Assembly (NCBI RefSeq): GCF_002813295.1
Contig: NZ_PHUE01000001.1
Coordinates: 682,001 to 746,000 of the forward strand
Origin: Flavobacterium sp. 5
GTDB taxonomy: Bacteria; Bacteroidota; Bacteroidia; Flavobacteriales; Flavobacteriaceae
Length of the DNA: 64,000 bases
Direction of reading: 5' to 3'
Made by a program: the position numbers and the translations under genes. This document shows, piece by piece, positions 7,811 through 17,136 of this stretch. Within the stretch, counting starts at the first letter, position 1; each line of letters starts with the position of its first letter. The notes beneath the pieces were generated by a model. It ran no database searches, was not told the DNA's origin, and was given only the letters and a program-made list of their open reading frames with translations.

Positions 7811-8395
7811 TCAATTTGTCAAAACAATTTGATGCTTTTCTATAATTTTTCTTAAATTCATTATAGCATATCTCATTCTACCCAATGCTGTATTAATACT
7901 AACCCCAGTAGTTTCTGAAATTTCTTTAAAACTCATATCTTGATACATGCGCATAATTAAAACTTCTTTTTGATCTAAAGGAAGTTCTTCTATGAGTCTA
8001 CGAATATCCACCTCTACTTGATCTGCAATAATTTGATTTTCAACAGTAAGTGAATCATCAGACATCACAGAAAATATAGAAAACTCCTCTGTCTCTCTGT
8101 ACATTGGCATTTTTTTGGACTTTCTAAAATGATCAATAATCAAATTATGAGCGATACGCATTACCCAAGGCAGAAATTTTCCTTCCTCGTTATATGAATT
8201 TAATTTCAGGGTTTTGATTACTTTGATAAAAGTATCTTGAAAAATGTCATTGGAAACGTCTTTATCTGAGACTTTAGAATAAATGAATCCATATACTTTA
8301 GATTCATGTCTTCTTATTAATGTAGCCAATGCATTTTCGTCACCAGCCATATAATCCTTTACTAATAAAGCATCCGTTTTTTGTATATTTGCCAT
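7811..8395 (-). CDS. ECF-type sigma-70 family RNA polymerase sigma factor
   Basis: The 194-residue protein has region 2 (about residues 20-95, with DIFQDTFIKVIK and FLPWVMRIAHNLIIDHFRK for -10 recognition and core binding) and region 4 (about 130-185, LPLDQKEVLIMRMYQDMSFKEISETTGVSINTALGRMR, a helix-turn-helix for -35 contact). It has the usual ECF length and lacks regions 1 and 3. No anti-sigma gene is adjacent; the neighbour downstream is the 47-residue ORF. This conserved flavobacterial sigma factor is often annotated as RpoE-like, but its regulon is not evident from the window. The roughly 400-base upstream gap is shared with the glucan locus end. Confidence 0.92.
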   Translation of the reverse strand: MANIQKTDALLVKDYMAGDENALATLIRRHESKVYGFIYSKVSDKDVSNDIFQDTFIKVIKTLKLNSYNEEGKFLPWVMRIAHNLIIDHFRKSKKMPMYRETEEFSIFSVMSDDSLTVENQIIADQVEVDIRRLIEELPLDQKEVLIMRMYQDMSFKEISETTGVSINTALGRMRYAIMNLRKIIEKHQIVLTN

Positions 8396-8797
8396 AGCTA
8401 TTCCTTTTTAGATCGTTAGTTCGTGGGAGTTTTCTAAAAGGTAGTTCTATGCTATAGGCTTACGAGATTTTATTTAAGGTTAAGTATTTGCCAAATTTAA
8501 CAAATTATTATCAAAAGAAGCAAGAAAAAATAGAATAAATATCATTTTTAAAAATTAACTCTTTAATTTTTAACAAATTAATATAAAAATCCTAATTGTA
8601 AAATATTGTTTTACATTGCCATACCAAACAAAGCGCTAAAACTTTAAATCAAACTAAGCGATTCATTTTTATTTTAGCATCAAAATAAAAACACAAATTA
8701 TACTTACAAAAAACCAACAGTCTTGATAAATCTGACACTCTCACTTTTTCAAAAAAGAATTGCAAGAGTGCCAAAATTAACTAAGAGAACAATTCTA
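8396..8797. other. Intergenic region between the GH16 gene and the sigma-factor gene
   Basis: This 400-base AT-rich gap must hold the promoter of the sigma-factor gene and the end of the glucan operon. I find no clear coding frame. A weak stem (CACTCT near 8730 with AGAGTG near 8765) could end the GH16/GH3 transcript, but it lacks a convincing T run. Confidence 0.4.
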
Positions 8798-9553
8798 TTA
8801 TTGATATACTTTAATATAATCAATCAAAAATTCCTGAGGAAAAATGGTATCATCAACCTTTGGCCCTCCAAAATTACCTCCTACTGCCAAATTAACTAAA
8901 AAATAAAAAGGTTGGTCGAAAGGCCAAGTATTTTCGTCTTTAATTTCTGGTTGAAAAGTATAAATCAAATCTTTATCTACAAAAAAGTCTATTTTATCTT
9001 TTGTCCACTCTATCGCATAAATATGATAACCTTCTTCAATATTTGATATTATTGTTTTTTTACTATTAATAGAGTTTCCGTGACTATCTTGTGTATGCAA
9101 AGTAGTATACACCGTATGAGGTTCGCGTCCAATATATTCCAAAATATCAATTTCACCACACTTAGGCCAATTCTTTTCCGCTAAATTAGAACCTAACATC
9201 CAAAATGCAGGCCATATTCCATACCCTAAAGGTAATTTGGCTCTAGCTTCCAAACGTCCGTATTGAAATTCCTTTTTCGCTTTGGTATTAATCCGAGTGG
9301 ACGTATAACTATCTCCTTCTTTCTTGGCGGTTATAATTAACTTTCCATTTTCCAACCTATGATTTTGATTAGTATATAGCTCACGTTCATTATTTCCCCA
9401 ACCACAATTGGGACACCCATCGCCTAATTCAATATTCCAAACTTTATCATTCAAAGTTTTACCATCAAAATTCTCTTCCCAAACCAATTTTCTTTTAGTT
9501 TGTTGTCCGAATACAGCCCCACTTATCAGCAGGATTATCATAAATTTATTCAT
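8798..9553 (-). CDS. GH16 endo-beta-1,3-glucanase (laminarinase), secreted
   Basis: The 251-residue protein has a signal peptide (residues 1-16, MNKFMIILLISGAVFG) with no lipobox, followed by a single GH16 domain. The catalytic block GEIDILEYIG places the nucleophile at Glu134, the helper at Asp136 and the acid/base at Glu139. WPAFWML before it and the AVGGNFGG block after it are typical of the laminarinase branch (GH16_3). It should cut internal beta-1,3 bonds of laminarin-like glucans in the periplasm. Only 7 bases separate it from the GH3 gene, so both are translated from one mRNA: GH16 makes oligomers and GH3 releases glucose. Confidence 0.92.
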   Translation of the reverse strand: MNKFMIILLISGAVFGQQTKRKLVWEENFDGKTLNDKVWNIELGDGCPNCGWGNNERELYTNQNHRLENGKLIITAKKEGDSYTSTRINTKAKKEFQYGRLEARAKLPLGYGIWPAFWMLGSNLAEKNWPKCGEIDILEYIGREPHTVYTTLHTQDSHGNSINSKKTIISNIEEGYHIYAIEWTKDKIDFFVDKDLIYTFQPEIKDENTWPFDQPFYFLVNLAVGGNFGGPKVDDTIFPQEFLIDYIKVYQ

Positions 9554-9560
9554 CCTTATT

Positions 9561-11852
9561 TTATTTTACAAATTGGAATTCCCCTTTTAATGTTTCTACA
9601 GAATTACCTCCTATGAAGACTTTAAAATCTCCAGTTTCAGCTTCCCATTTTCTATTAGCAGTAAAAAATTCAATTGTTTTTTCATTTATCTCAAAAGTAA
9701 CTCTTTTAGTTTCATTAGGTTTTAATTCAATCATTTCAAACCCTTTCAATTCCAAAACAGGTCTAGTGATACTCGCTATTAAATCTCTAATATAAAGTTG
9801 AACCACTTCTTTACCTTTAACTTTTCCACTGTTTTTTACCAAAACAGATACTTCTATTTTACCATTTTTCGAAAAAGATTGTGAAGATAATTTCAAATTT
9901 GAATATTCAAATTTAGAATAACTTAAACCAAATCCAAAAGGATATAAAGGAGTATTTTTTTCATCTATATAATGCGACCAAAAAACACTATCTGGTTCGT
10001 TCATTATAGGTCTTCCTGTGCTTTTATAATTATAATAAATTGGCACCTGAGCCACATTACGAGGAAAAGTCATTGGAAGTTTTCCACTTGGATTGTAATC
10101 TCCGTACAATACTTGCGCAATCGCGTTACCACTTTGAGTTCCAAGTTGCCATGCTTCAACGATAGCAGGAATATGTTCCTCTGCCCAAGGAATAGCTAAT
10201 GGGCGTCCATTGTTAAGTACCAAAACTATATTTGAATTTACTTTATATATTGCTTCCAATAGTTCTTGTTGCACACCTGGCAAACCTAAATCTGCTCTAC
10301 TTCTACCTTCACCCGATTGCAAACCATATTCCCCTAAAACTAGTATTACAACATCAGCTTTTTTTGCAGTAGTTATAGCTTCCTCAAAACCTGATTTATC
10401 AGTGGTGTTTATTTTGGTTTCCAATATAAATTTTGGCGAACCAAGTGCAACATCAGCACCTTTAGCATAAGTTAGCTGATTATCTTTATATGCTTGTAAA
10501 CCTTCTAAAACTGAAACAGCGGTATTCTCATCGGCTGCAATTCTCCAACTTCCCAACGGACTTGTTTTATCATTTGCCAAAGCACCAATCAAAGCTATTT
10601 TTTGTCCAGATTTTTTTAAAGGTAATACATCATTATTATTTTTCAACAAAACAATCGATTTTTTCGCCATGTCCAAAACTTCATTTTGAAACTCCTGTTT
10701 TCCAACAGTTGCCAATTCTCTGGCTTCATCACAATATTTATATGGATTATCAAACAACCCCAATTCAAACTTTACTCTAAGTATTCTTCGAACGGCATCG
10801 TCAACAGTAGTTTCCTTCACTTTACCTTCGTGAACCAATTGAGCTAAATAATCAACATAAGCACTAGATTCCATATCCATATCAGAACCCGCATTAATAG
10901 CAATTTCTGCAGCTTGTTTGTCATCTTTGGCAAATCCGTGCGCCTTCATTTCTTGAATAGAACCCCAATCTGACACAACAAAACCTTTAAATTTCCAATC
11001 TCCTTTCAGAACTTCCCTTTGTAAATAAGGATTACCTGTTGCAGGAATACCATTTAGTTCATTAAAAGAATTCATAAATGTTCGAACACCAGCATCTAAA
11101 GAGGCCTTAAAAGGAGGAAAAACAACATTTTGCAAAGTTGATTCCCCTAGATCTACCGAATTGTAATCTTTACCCGATTCTGCAAAAGCATAACCTGCAA
11201 AATGCTTGGCGCAGGCCAAAATATTTTTATTAGAACTTAGATCCCCCTGAAAACCTTTGACACGAGCAACCGCAATTCTACTTCCTAAATAAGAATCTTC
11301 ACCTGCTCCTTCCATAACACGCCCCCAACGTGCATCACGAGACACATCCACCATTGGCGCAAATGTCCAATTTATTCCTACGGATGAAGCTTCATCAGCG
11401 GCCATTTCTGCAGATTTTTGAATAGCATCCATATCCCAACTAGCTGATTCAGCTAGCGGTATAGGACTAATGGTTTTATAGCCATGAATCACATCAAAAC
11501 CAAAAAGAAGTGGAATTCCCAATCGGGTTTGTTCAACAGCTATTTTTTGCAAGGCTCTTACATCTTTTACACCTTTTACATTCAACATGGAACCTACTAA
11601 ACCTTTTTTTAAATCCTCATATTTTTTTGCTGCCAAACCTTCTTTTGGTGTTGGTCCAGTTACATCCCAAAAGCCATTGTATTGATTAAGTTGCCCAACT
11701 TTCTCCTCAAGAGTCATTTTCTTTAAAAGTATCTCAACTTTTTTATCAAAAGAAACCTCTTTTTTAACTTTAGTTTGTGCCTTAACTGAGCCTATTACAA
11801 ACAACCCAACTGCTAAAAAAAACAAAAAAAACCTTCTATTCATTTGTACCAT
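9561..11852 (-). CDS. GH3 beta-glucosidase, periplasmic (BglX-like)
   Basis: This 763-residue protein carries a signal peptide (to about residue 25, GSVKAQ), a GH3 N-terminal barrel, a GH3 C-terminal domain and a fibronectin-III-like end (YSNLKLSS onward). Key blocks are LFGFDVIHGYKT (about 116-127), KHFAGY (216-221) and FVVSDWGS with the nucleophile Asp295. The acid/base is probably in the GEGRSR loop of the second domain. It would release glucose from beta-linked gluco-oligosaccharides made by the GH16 enzymes. The start could be Met1 or Met4. A terminator-like hairpin lies just upstream, and a decayed copy of a similar gene is present near 18 kb. Confidence 0.93.
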   Translation of the reverse strand: MVQMNRRFFLFFLAVGLFVIGSVKAQTKVKKEVSFDKKVEILLKKMTLEEKVGQLNQYNGFWDVTGPTPKEGLAAKKYEDLKKGLVGSMLNVKGVKDVRALQKIAVEQTRLGIPLLFGFDVIHGYKTISPIPLAESASWDMDAIQKSAEMAADEASSVGINWTFAPMVDVSRDARWGRVMEGAGEDSYLGSRIAVARVKGFQGDLSSNKNILACAKHFAGYAFAESGKDYNSVDLGESTLQNVVFPPFKASLDAGVRTFMNSFNELNGIPATGNPYLQREVLKGDWKFKGFVVSDWGSIQEMKAHGFAKDDKQAAEIAINAGSDMDMESSAYVDYLAQLVHEGKVKETTVDDAVRRILRVKFELGLFDNPYKYCDEARELATVGKQEFQNEVLDMAKKSIVLLKNNNDVLPLKKSGQKIALIGALANDKTSPLGSWRIAADENTAVSVLEGLQAYKDNQLTYAKGADVALGSPKFILETKINTTDKSGFEEAITTAKKADVVILVLGEYGLQSGEGRSRADLGLPGVQQELLEAIYKVNSNIVLVLNNGRPLAIPWAEEHIPAIVEAWQLGTQSGNAIAQVLYGDYNPSGKLPMTFPRNVAQVPIYYNYKSTGRPIMNEPDSVFWSHYIDEKNTPLYPFGFGLSYSKFEYSNLKLSSQSFSKNGKIEVSVLVKNSGKVKGKEVVQLYIRDLIASITRPVLELKGFEMIELKPNETKRVTFEINEKTIEFFTANRKWEAETGDFKVFIGGNSVETLKGEFQFVK

Positions 11853-11863
11853 AACTTAATCTT

Positions 11864-11906
11864 TAAAAAAATAAGAAGACTGAAAACCACTCAATCTTCT
11901 TATTTT
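11864..11906 (-). terminator. Terminator-like hairpin directly upstream of the GH3 start
   Basis: AAAATAAGAAGA (11868-11879) pairs with TCTTCTTATTTT (11895-11906), 12 bp without mismatch. On the minus strand the stem is followed by seven T residues (11865-11871) and then, 12 bases later, by the GH3 ATG at 11852. It would stop most transcripts coming from susCD, so GH3/GH16 would depend on read-through or anti-termination. Confidence 0.6.
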
Positions 11907-11939
11907 ACATTACTAACCCAAAACTTATTAATAAATATT

Positions 11940-12215
11940 TATATTATCTACTTATGGTAGATTGTATGAAAGCTATATCCTCAATACTTCCAAAAGCTGA
12001 ATTCATCTCAACATTTAAGAATTTTAAAAATACAATGAAATCTCAATGAAGTATCTGAATTATCAAATACAGGAACTTGCATTTTAATAGTAGAAATTCC
12101 ACAGAAACATCAACCAATATAATACCCAATAAAACCTCCACTAGAAAGCTTCTAACACTTTCTATAATTTCTTTTGCAGCATCGAAATTTTCAAAAACAA
12201 AGGAGGTTAAAGGGA
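11940..12215 (-). pseudogene. Remains of a coding gene between susD and the GH3 gene
   Basis: On the minus strand protein-like stretches appear in different frames in the right order: FENFDAAKEIIESVRSF near 12180, then STIKMQVPVFDNSDTSLRF near 12085, then VEMNSAFGSIEDIAFIQST near 11990 followed by a stop. At least two frame changes separate them. The position after SusD is where laminarin loci usually carry a surface glycan-binding lipoprotein, so I infer the remains of such a gene, but the fragments are too short to name a family. Confidence 0.45.
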
Positions 12216-12286
12216 TTAAAAATACTTTTTAACATTTGTAGTATTAAAAAAGTATATTTTCATATTAGATACTATTTATTTTTTAA

Positions 12287-12347
12287 CAGCAAATGAAATC
12301 GTAATTCTTTACTTAAAAAATTAAAATTATCGCAATTTCATTTGCTG
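12287..12347 (-). other. Hairpin after susD, possible mRNA 3'-end stabiliser
   Basis: CAGCAAATGAAAT (12287-12299) and ATTTCATTTGCTG (12335-12347) are perfect 13-bp arms around a 35-base loop, 70 bases downstream of the SusD stop. No T run follows on the minus strand, so protection of the susCD message from decay is more likely than termination. A second AT-rich stem lies at 12220-12256. Confidence 0.5.
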
Positions 12348-12416
12348 CTATTTATTATTCTTAACTATCACACTAATTTATTTTTTAATAAATTTATTTC
12401 TATGACAATCTTGTTT

Positions 12417-13910
12417 TTAATATCCAGGATTTTGCTTCCAATTTCCATTAGAAAACTGAATCTCTTCTAAAGGAATTGGAAATAACTCGTGTTTACCAAC
12501 AACAAAACCACTGATTGCAGCTGCCGCTTTTCCTGTTCTAACCAAATCAAAAAATCGTAAACCTTCTCCAACAAATTCAACTCTTCTTTCTTTCCAGATA
12601 GCATCTGTCAATCCTGAACCTGTAGCAGATATTCTATGACTTGTATTACCAAAAGCTCGGTCTCTTACTTGATTTAAATATCCTAATGCTTTAGCATCAT
12701 CTAAACCTCCACGATTAAGTGCTTCGGCTGCCATCAATAAAACATCAGCATAACGAATAGCTCTATAATTATTAGGATTGGTTAATTTTAAATCATTGGA
12801 AGCTTCATTACGCCTTGTTCTTGGTAAGTATTTTTGACTAAAGTAACCTGTATCTTCATTTCCTTTACTATAGGTAACTGGATGTCCAGGTGTACTATTT
12901 GCTGTTGCCCAAGCAGCAATATCAAGCACGGAGACATCTCTTCTTAAATCTCCAATTTCAAATGCGTCATGAGTTTCTTTGGTTGGTACATTGAAACTCC
13001 ATCCTGAAGAATATTTAGGCCCTACATAATCTCTAACGCCGCTAAAGCCAACTGCTATATTTCCTTCACTACATTGTTTACAAACATAACTTGCACCTTC
13101 GATATCTGTATACTGCACTTCAAAAATAGATTCTGGTCCATTTTCACCTTCCATTTCAAAAATTGACCCATAATCAGTAACCAAAGAATATTTAGAAGAC
13201 GCAATTACTTTTTCAAAAGCAATTGCAGCTTCAGGAAATTTATTATCATACAAATAAGCTTTTCCAAGTAAAGCAAGAGCTGCACCTTTCGTAACTTTCC
13301 CTTGTACTGAAGCGTCAGCTGATAAATTATCAGCTGCATAAATCAAATCTGACTCTATAGAAGCATATACCTCAGCGACAGAAGAACGTGGTATCTTTGT
13401 TTCATCACCTGGAGCAAATCTTTTATCTCCATTTAGTGGAATACCACCAAACCATTTTACCAATTCAAAATGATAATAAGCTCTAAGAAAACGAGCTTCA
13501 GCAATAATCTGATTCTTACCCTCAAAATCAGTTTTATCTTTAAACTCTAAAATATAATTTGCCCTTTGAACACCTGCAAACATCCAATCCCAAGTGTTTT
13601 TAATATTTTCATTCACCGGAGTGTGTATCATATCATCAATTTGTTGCCAACCGGCAACATCGGTAGCATCTCCACCTCCTGCTAAAGTATTATCCGAAGC
13701 AAATTCCCCCATGATAACATTATTATATGTCGTTTGAAGCAAGTCATAAGCTCCAACTAAAGCATTTTGATAATCCTCTTTAGAATTGAAATAACTCTCC
13801 GAATCTATCGAATATTGAATAGGACGTTCTATAAAATTATCGCTGCATGAAACAAAAATAGCAGAGAAAAGTGCCATACTTGTTACTGTAATAAATATAT
13901 ATTTTTTCAT
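12417..13910 (-). CDS. SusD/RagB-family outer-membrane glycan-binding lipoprotein
   Basis: The 497-residue lipoprotein has a type II signal (MKKYIFITVTSMALFSAIFVSC, lipobox Cys22), an N-terminal SusD-like domain (about 25-240, with TPR-like helices such as IIAEARFLRAYYHFELVKWFGGIPL) and the C-terminal RagB/SusD region ending in the usual IPLEEIQ-NGNWKQNPGY motif. SusD proteins sit as a lid on their SusC transporter at the cell surface and pass oligosaccharides to it. It is encoded 10 bases after the SusC gene, so the two are co-expressed. With GH16 and GH3 enzymes nearby, the ligand is probably laminari-oligosaccharide. Confidence 0.93.
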   Translation of the reverse strand: MKKYIFITVTSMALFSAIFVSCSDNFIERPIQYSIDSESYFNSKEDYQNALVGAYDLLQTTYNNVIMGEFASDNTLAGGGDATDVAGWQQIDDMIHTPVNENIKNTWDWMFAGVQRANYILEFKDKTDFEGKNQIIAEARFLRAYYHFELVKWFGGIPLNGDKRFAPGDETKIPRSSVAEVYASIESDLIYAADNLSADASVQGKVTKGAALALLGKAYLYDNKFPEAAIAFEKVIASSKYSLVTDYGSIFEMEGENGPESIFEVQYTDIEGASYVCKQCSEGNIAVGFSGVRDYVGPKYSSGWSFNVPTKETHDAFEIGDLRRDVSVLDIAAWATANSTPGHPVTYSKGNEDTGYFSQKYLPRTRRNEASNDLKLTNPNNYRAIRYADVLLMAAEALNRGGLDDAKALGYLNQVRDRAFGNTSHRISATGSGLTDAIWKERRVEFVGEGLRFFDLVRTGKAAAAISGFVVGKHELFPIPLEEIQFSNGNWKQNPGY

Positions 13911-13920
13911 TTTTTACTGA

Positions 13921-16900
13921 TTAAAAATTAACGTTTAAACCAAACAAATACGTTTTAGGAATTGGATAAAAACCATTATCAATTCCTCCACCAATTGGTG
14001 CTCCGTTAGATGCACCTGGATCATAGCCTTTGTATTTTGTAAAAGTATATAGGTTATTAACCCCCATATAAACCCTAAATTTAGTTATACCTACTTTCTT
14101 AAAATAGTCAGGATCTACTGAATATCCTAGTTGTACATTTTGAATACGTATATAAGAAGCATCCTCAACAAAATAATCCGAAAGCACATTGTTTGTAGTT
14201 GCATCTGTAGTTACTCTTGGAACTGTATTGCTTGTTCCTGCACCATGCCATCTGTCTAGTATGTAATCCAAATGATTAACATCAGTTAATACTTTTTCAT
14301 AATTTCTTATCATCTCATTTCCTATAGAAGCAAAAGTATAAGCTACAAAATCAAAGTGCTTATAATCTAATTGTAGATTAAAACCCATAGTTGCTGCTGG
14401 AATTGGATTACCAATATCTGTTCTGTCAAAATTATTGATTACACCATTTCCGTCAACGTCAACATAACGAATATCCCCAGGCTTAGCCTCGGCACCTAAT
14501 GCTATTTGAGAAGGAGCTGCGTCAACTTCTGCTTGATTTTGAAAAATACCATTGGTTTTGTAACCAAAGAAATACCCCAACGGTTTCCCTTCTTCCATTC
14601 TAGATGGCGGAGATTGTCCTGTACTAAACGATCCGCCTTCAATATAATGAGTACCATTCTTTACTTCTGTTACTACATTTTTAATAAAAGTTACATTATA
14701 TCCTAAACTCAAAGAAAGTTTATTGGAAAAAGTTTTACTATAATCGATTGCAAATTCAACACCTGTATTTTTTACTGATCCAGCATTCATGGTTGGAGGG
14801 CTTGCACCTGGAGCCGATACCCCAAGAATACCAGAAACTGGAATCCATGCAATCAACAAATCTTTTCTATTATCAATAAAATAATCAGCAACAATATTGA
14901 TTTTGTTTTGAAACATTTTAATATCCAAACCAACGTCAAATTTTTTCGCTTCTTCCCATTTCAAGTTTGGATTTGGGATCTGTCCTGTTGCTTTACCGAA
15001 AACAATAGCATCCTTATCAGTAGCATTACTATAAACATAAGCAGCTTCACCACTTAATTGAGAAACATAACCATTAGGAGGAATTTGATCGTTCCCGAGA
15101 ACTCCATAACTTCCTCTCAGTTTCAAGAAATTTACTGTGCCTTCATTCCCACCAAAGAAGTTTTCATCAGAAATAACCCATCCAGCAGTCATCGAAGGGA
15201 AATACGCTACTCTATTATTAGGACCAAATCTTGTTGAAGAATCACGTCTTAACATAGCAGAAAAAAGATATTTACCTTTGAAATCATATTGAGCTCTTGC
15301 AAAATAAGACAATCTTCTTTCATCAAAATATTCTGTTCTATTCGGAGGTGTTTTAGGAAATCCATTAGCCAAACTAATATCTGCGTACTCCCATGAATTA
15401 TAAGGAACATCAAAACCAGTAGCAAACAATTTATTACCATAGTCTTTAAAAACTGTTGTACCTAAAGTTCCTACTATATTATGTTCACCTACTTTTTTAG
15501 CATATGTACCATATAGATCCAAAGAATAATTATATGCGAATTCTGCACCTTGAGTAACAGAACTTCTTTTTACATCAAAAACTTTTCCTCCATAATCAAC
15601 TATTTTTCCAAATACTCTACTTTGTATACTTTGAGTATTAAAACCTAGTGACCCAGACATTGTAAATGCATCAGTTACCTTATAATCCAATCCAATATTT
15701 CCATTAAATTTTCTCAACTCATTACTATTGTAAGTATTATCAATCTGTGCTAATGGATTGATAATTTCTGCACCAAATCCCGCTGCAGGTACCAAAGTAT
15801 AATTTCCGTTACTATCGTAAGGACTTTGTGTAGGAGCAACATTCAAAGCATTAAATAAAGCAGTACCTAATCCACCACCGTCATCATTTAAAGTTTTTCT
15901 AGTTTGAAAAGTATAAATTACATTAGTTTTCAACTTTAAGCGATCGGATACATCTGCTCCAAGAGAAATACGTCCTGAGTTTCTCAAAAAACCAGATTTA
16001 TCACCTCCAACTATACCTTTTTGATCCACATGAGAAGCACTTACTGCATAAGTAATTTTTTCAGATCCACCACTTATTGATAAATCATAATTAATGATTG
16101 GTGCTGGATTAAAAATTTCTTTTTGCCAATTAGTTCCTTCTCCTAATTCAGAAACATTTGGATAAGGCAAAGGTTTACCACTAAAAGAATAACTTTCGTT
16201 TAATAGATTTGCATACTGAGTTGCATTTAATGTTGGTAAATTTCTACTAGCGACTTGAATACCTGTTGAAGAGTTAAAAGAAATTCTTGCTTTAGAATTT
16301 TTCTTACCCATTTTGGTAGTTACAAGAATAATTCCATTAGCTCCTATTGTACCGTAAATAGCAGCCTGAGCATCTTTTAAAACGGTAAGTGATTCAATAT
16401 CATTCGGACTTAAAGTACTTAAATCTCCTATATATCCATCAATGATGGCAGTTGGTTTATTTTCTCCATTAGTTGAAATACCACGAATACGAACGCTGAT
16501 GTCGGCACCTGGTGCTCCACCTATTGTCGTAACATTTACTCCAGATACAGTTCCTTGTAATGCTTGTTCAATTTTTACAGGTCTTAGTGTTTCAATTGTT
16601 TTACTACTTACCACACTTACAGCACCAGTAAGTTGCTTTTTCTTTACACTTCCGTAACCAATAACAACAACTTCACTCAAAGCTTTCGGTTCGTCCTGCA
16701 AGTTGATTACTATATTTGAATCACCTTCATTAACAATATACTCTATTGATTTATAACCTACATATGTAAAGACAAGAGTGGTTCCTGTGGATACTTCTTT
16801 AAAAGAAAACTTTCCATCAAAACCAGTGACTTCAGTGGAACCTGATTTTTTGTCCGTAACGTTTACACCATACAAGGGTAAACCTGAACTTTGTTCTTTT

Positions 16901-16983
16901 ACTGTTCCCACAAATCCCTTCTTTTGGGCAAAACCAAAAGCAGAAAAAAGCAAAAAGATAATTAATAAATGATTTAACTTCAT
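13921..16983 (-). CDS. SusC/RagA-family TonB-linked outer-membrane transporter
   Basis: This 1020-residue protein has a signal peptide (1-19, ending FGFAQ), a CarboxypepD_reg-like domain (about 22-100), a TonB-contact and linker region (ALSEVVVIGYGSVKKKQLTG, near 103-122), a plug domain (about 120-230, with AIIDGYIGDLSTLSPNDIESL and GANGIILVTTK) and a 22-strand barrel ending in FGLNVNF. It imports oligosaccharides across the outer membrane using TonB energy. It is the first gene of an operon with SusD. Its promoter carries a 21-base activator box repeated upstream of the second glucan operon (see the promoter entry at 17011-17069). Confidence 0.95.
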   Translation of the reverse strand: MKLNHLLIIFLLFSAFGFAQKKGFVGTVKEQSSGLPLYGVNVTDKKSGSTEVTGFDGKFSFKEVSTGTTLVFTYVGYKSIEYIVNEGDSNIVINLQDEPKALSEVVVIGYGSVKKKQLTGAVSVVSSKTIETLRPVKIEQALQGTVSGVNVTTIGGAPGADISVRIRGISTNGENKPTAIIDGYIGDLSTLSPNDIESLTVLKDAQAAIYGTIGANGIILVTTKMGKKNSKARISFNSSTGIQVASRNLPTLNATQYANLLNESYSFSGKPLPYPNVSELGEGTNWQKEIFNPAPIINYDLSISGGSEKITYAVSASHVDQKGIVGGDKSGFLRNSGRISLGADVSDRLKLKTNVIYTFQTRKTLNDDGGGLGTALFNALNVAPTQSPYDSNGNYTLVPAAGFGAEIINPLAQIDNTYNSNELRKFNGNIGLDYKVTDAFTMSGSLGFNTQSIQSRVFGKIVDYGGKVFDVKRSSVTQGAEFAYNYSLDLYGTYAKKVGEHNIVGTLGTTVFKDYGNKLFATGFDVPYNSWEYADISLANGFPKTPPNRTEYFDERRLSYFARAQYDFKGKYLFSAMLRRDSSTRFGPNNRVAYFPSMTAGWVISDENFFGGNEGTVNFLKLRGSYGVLGNDQIPPNGYVSQLSGEAAYVYSNATDKDAIVFGKATGQIPNPNLKWEEAKKFDVGLDIKMFQNKINIVADYFIDNRKDLLIAWIPVSGILGVSAPGASPPTMNAGSVKNTGVEFAIDYSKTFSNKLSLSLGYNVTFIKNVVTEVKNGTHYIEGGSFSTGQSPPSRMEEGKPLGYFFGYKTNGIFQNQAEVDAAPSQIALGAEAKPGDIRYVDVDGNGVINNFDRTDIGNPIPAATMGFNLQLDYKHFDFVAYTFASIGNEMIRNYEKVLTDVNHLDYILDRWHGAGTSNTVPRVTTDATTNNVLSDYFVEDASYIRIQNVQLGYSVDPDYFKKVGITKFRVYMGVNNLYTFTKYKGYDPGASNGAPIGGGIDNGFYPIPKTYLFGLNVNF

Positions 16984-17010
16984 AATTTATAAGTTTTAGT
17001 TAGTGAATTG

Positions 17011-17069
17011 CAAACATATTGGGAAGACTTGAAGAAAACGCAAAATGAACCACAACAAAAAACATACAA
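17011..17069 (-). promoter_or_regulatory. SusC promoter with activator box
   Basis: On the minus strand: a -7 element TATGTTTGC (plus CAAACATA at 17011-17018), a 22-base spacer, a -33 element TTTTG (17041-17045), 3 bases, then a 21-base box (17049-17069) that contains GTTGTGGT at its promoter-side end. Box, 3-base gap, -33 and 22-base spacer are repeated exactly in the promoter near 22.9 kb. The predicted leader is about 20 bases. The box is placed as expected for an activator bound next to the -33 element. Confidence 0.75.
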
Positions 17070-17136
17070 TTCAAAAAAAAACACAATTAATTATCAATAC
17101 CGCACAGAGGCCTTATAAATCAAGAATTTAAATCTC

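Noticed and set aside
8396..8797. Possible tRNA or sRNA in the gap before the sigma gene
   Set aside because: No cloverleaf, CCA end or terminator-promoter pair was found.
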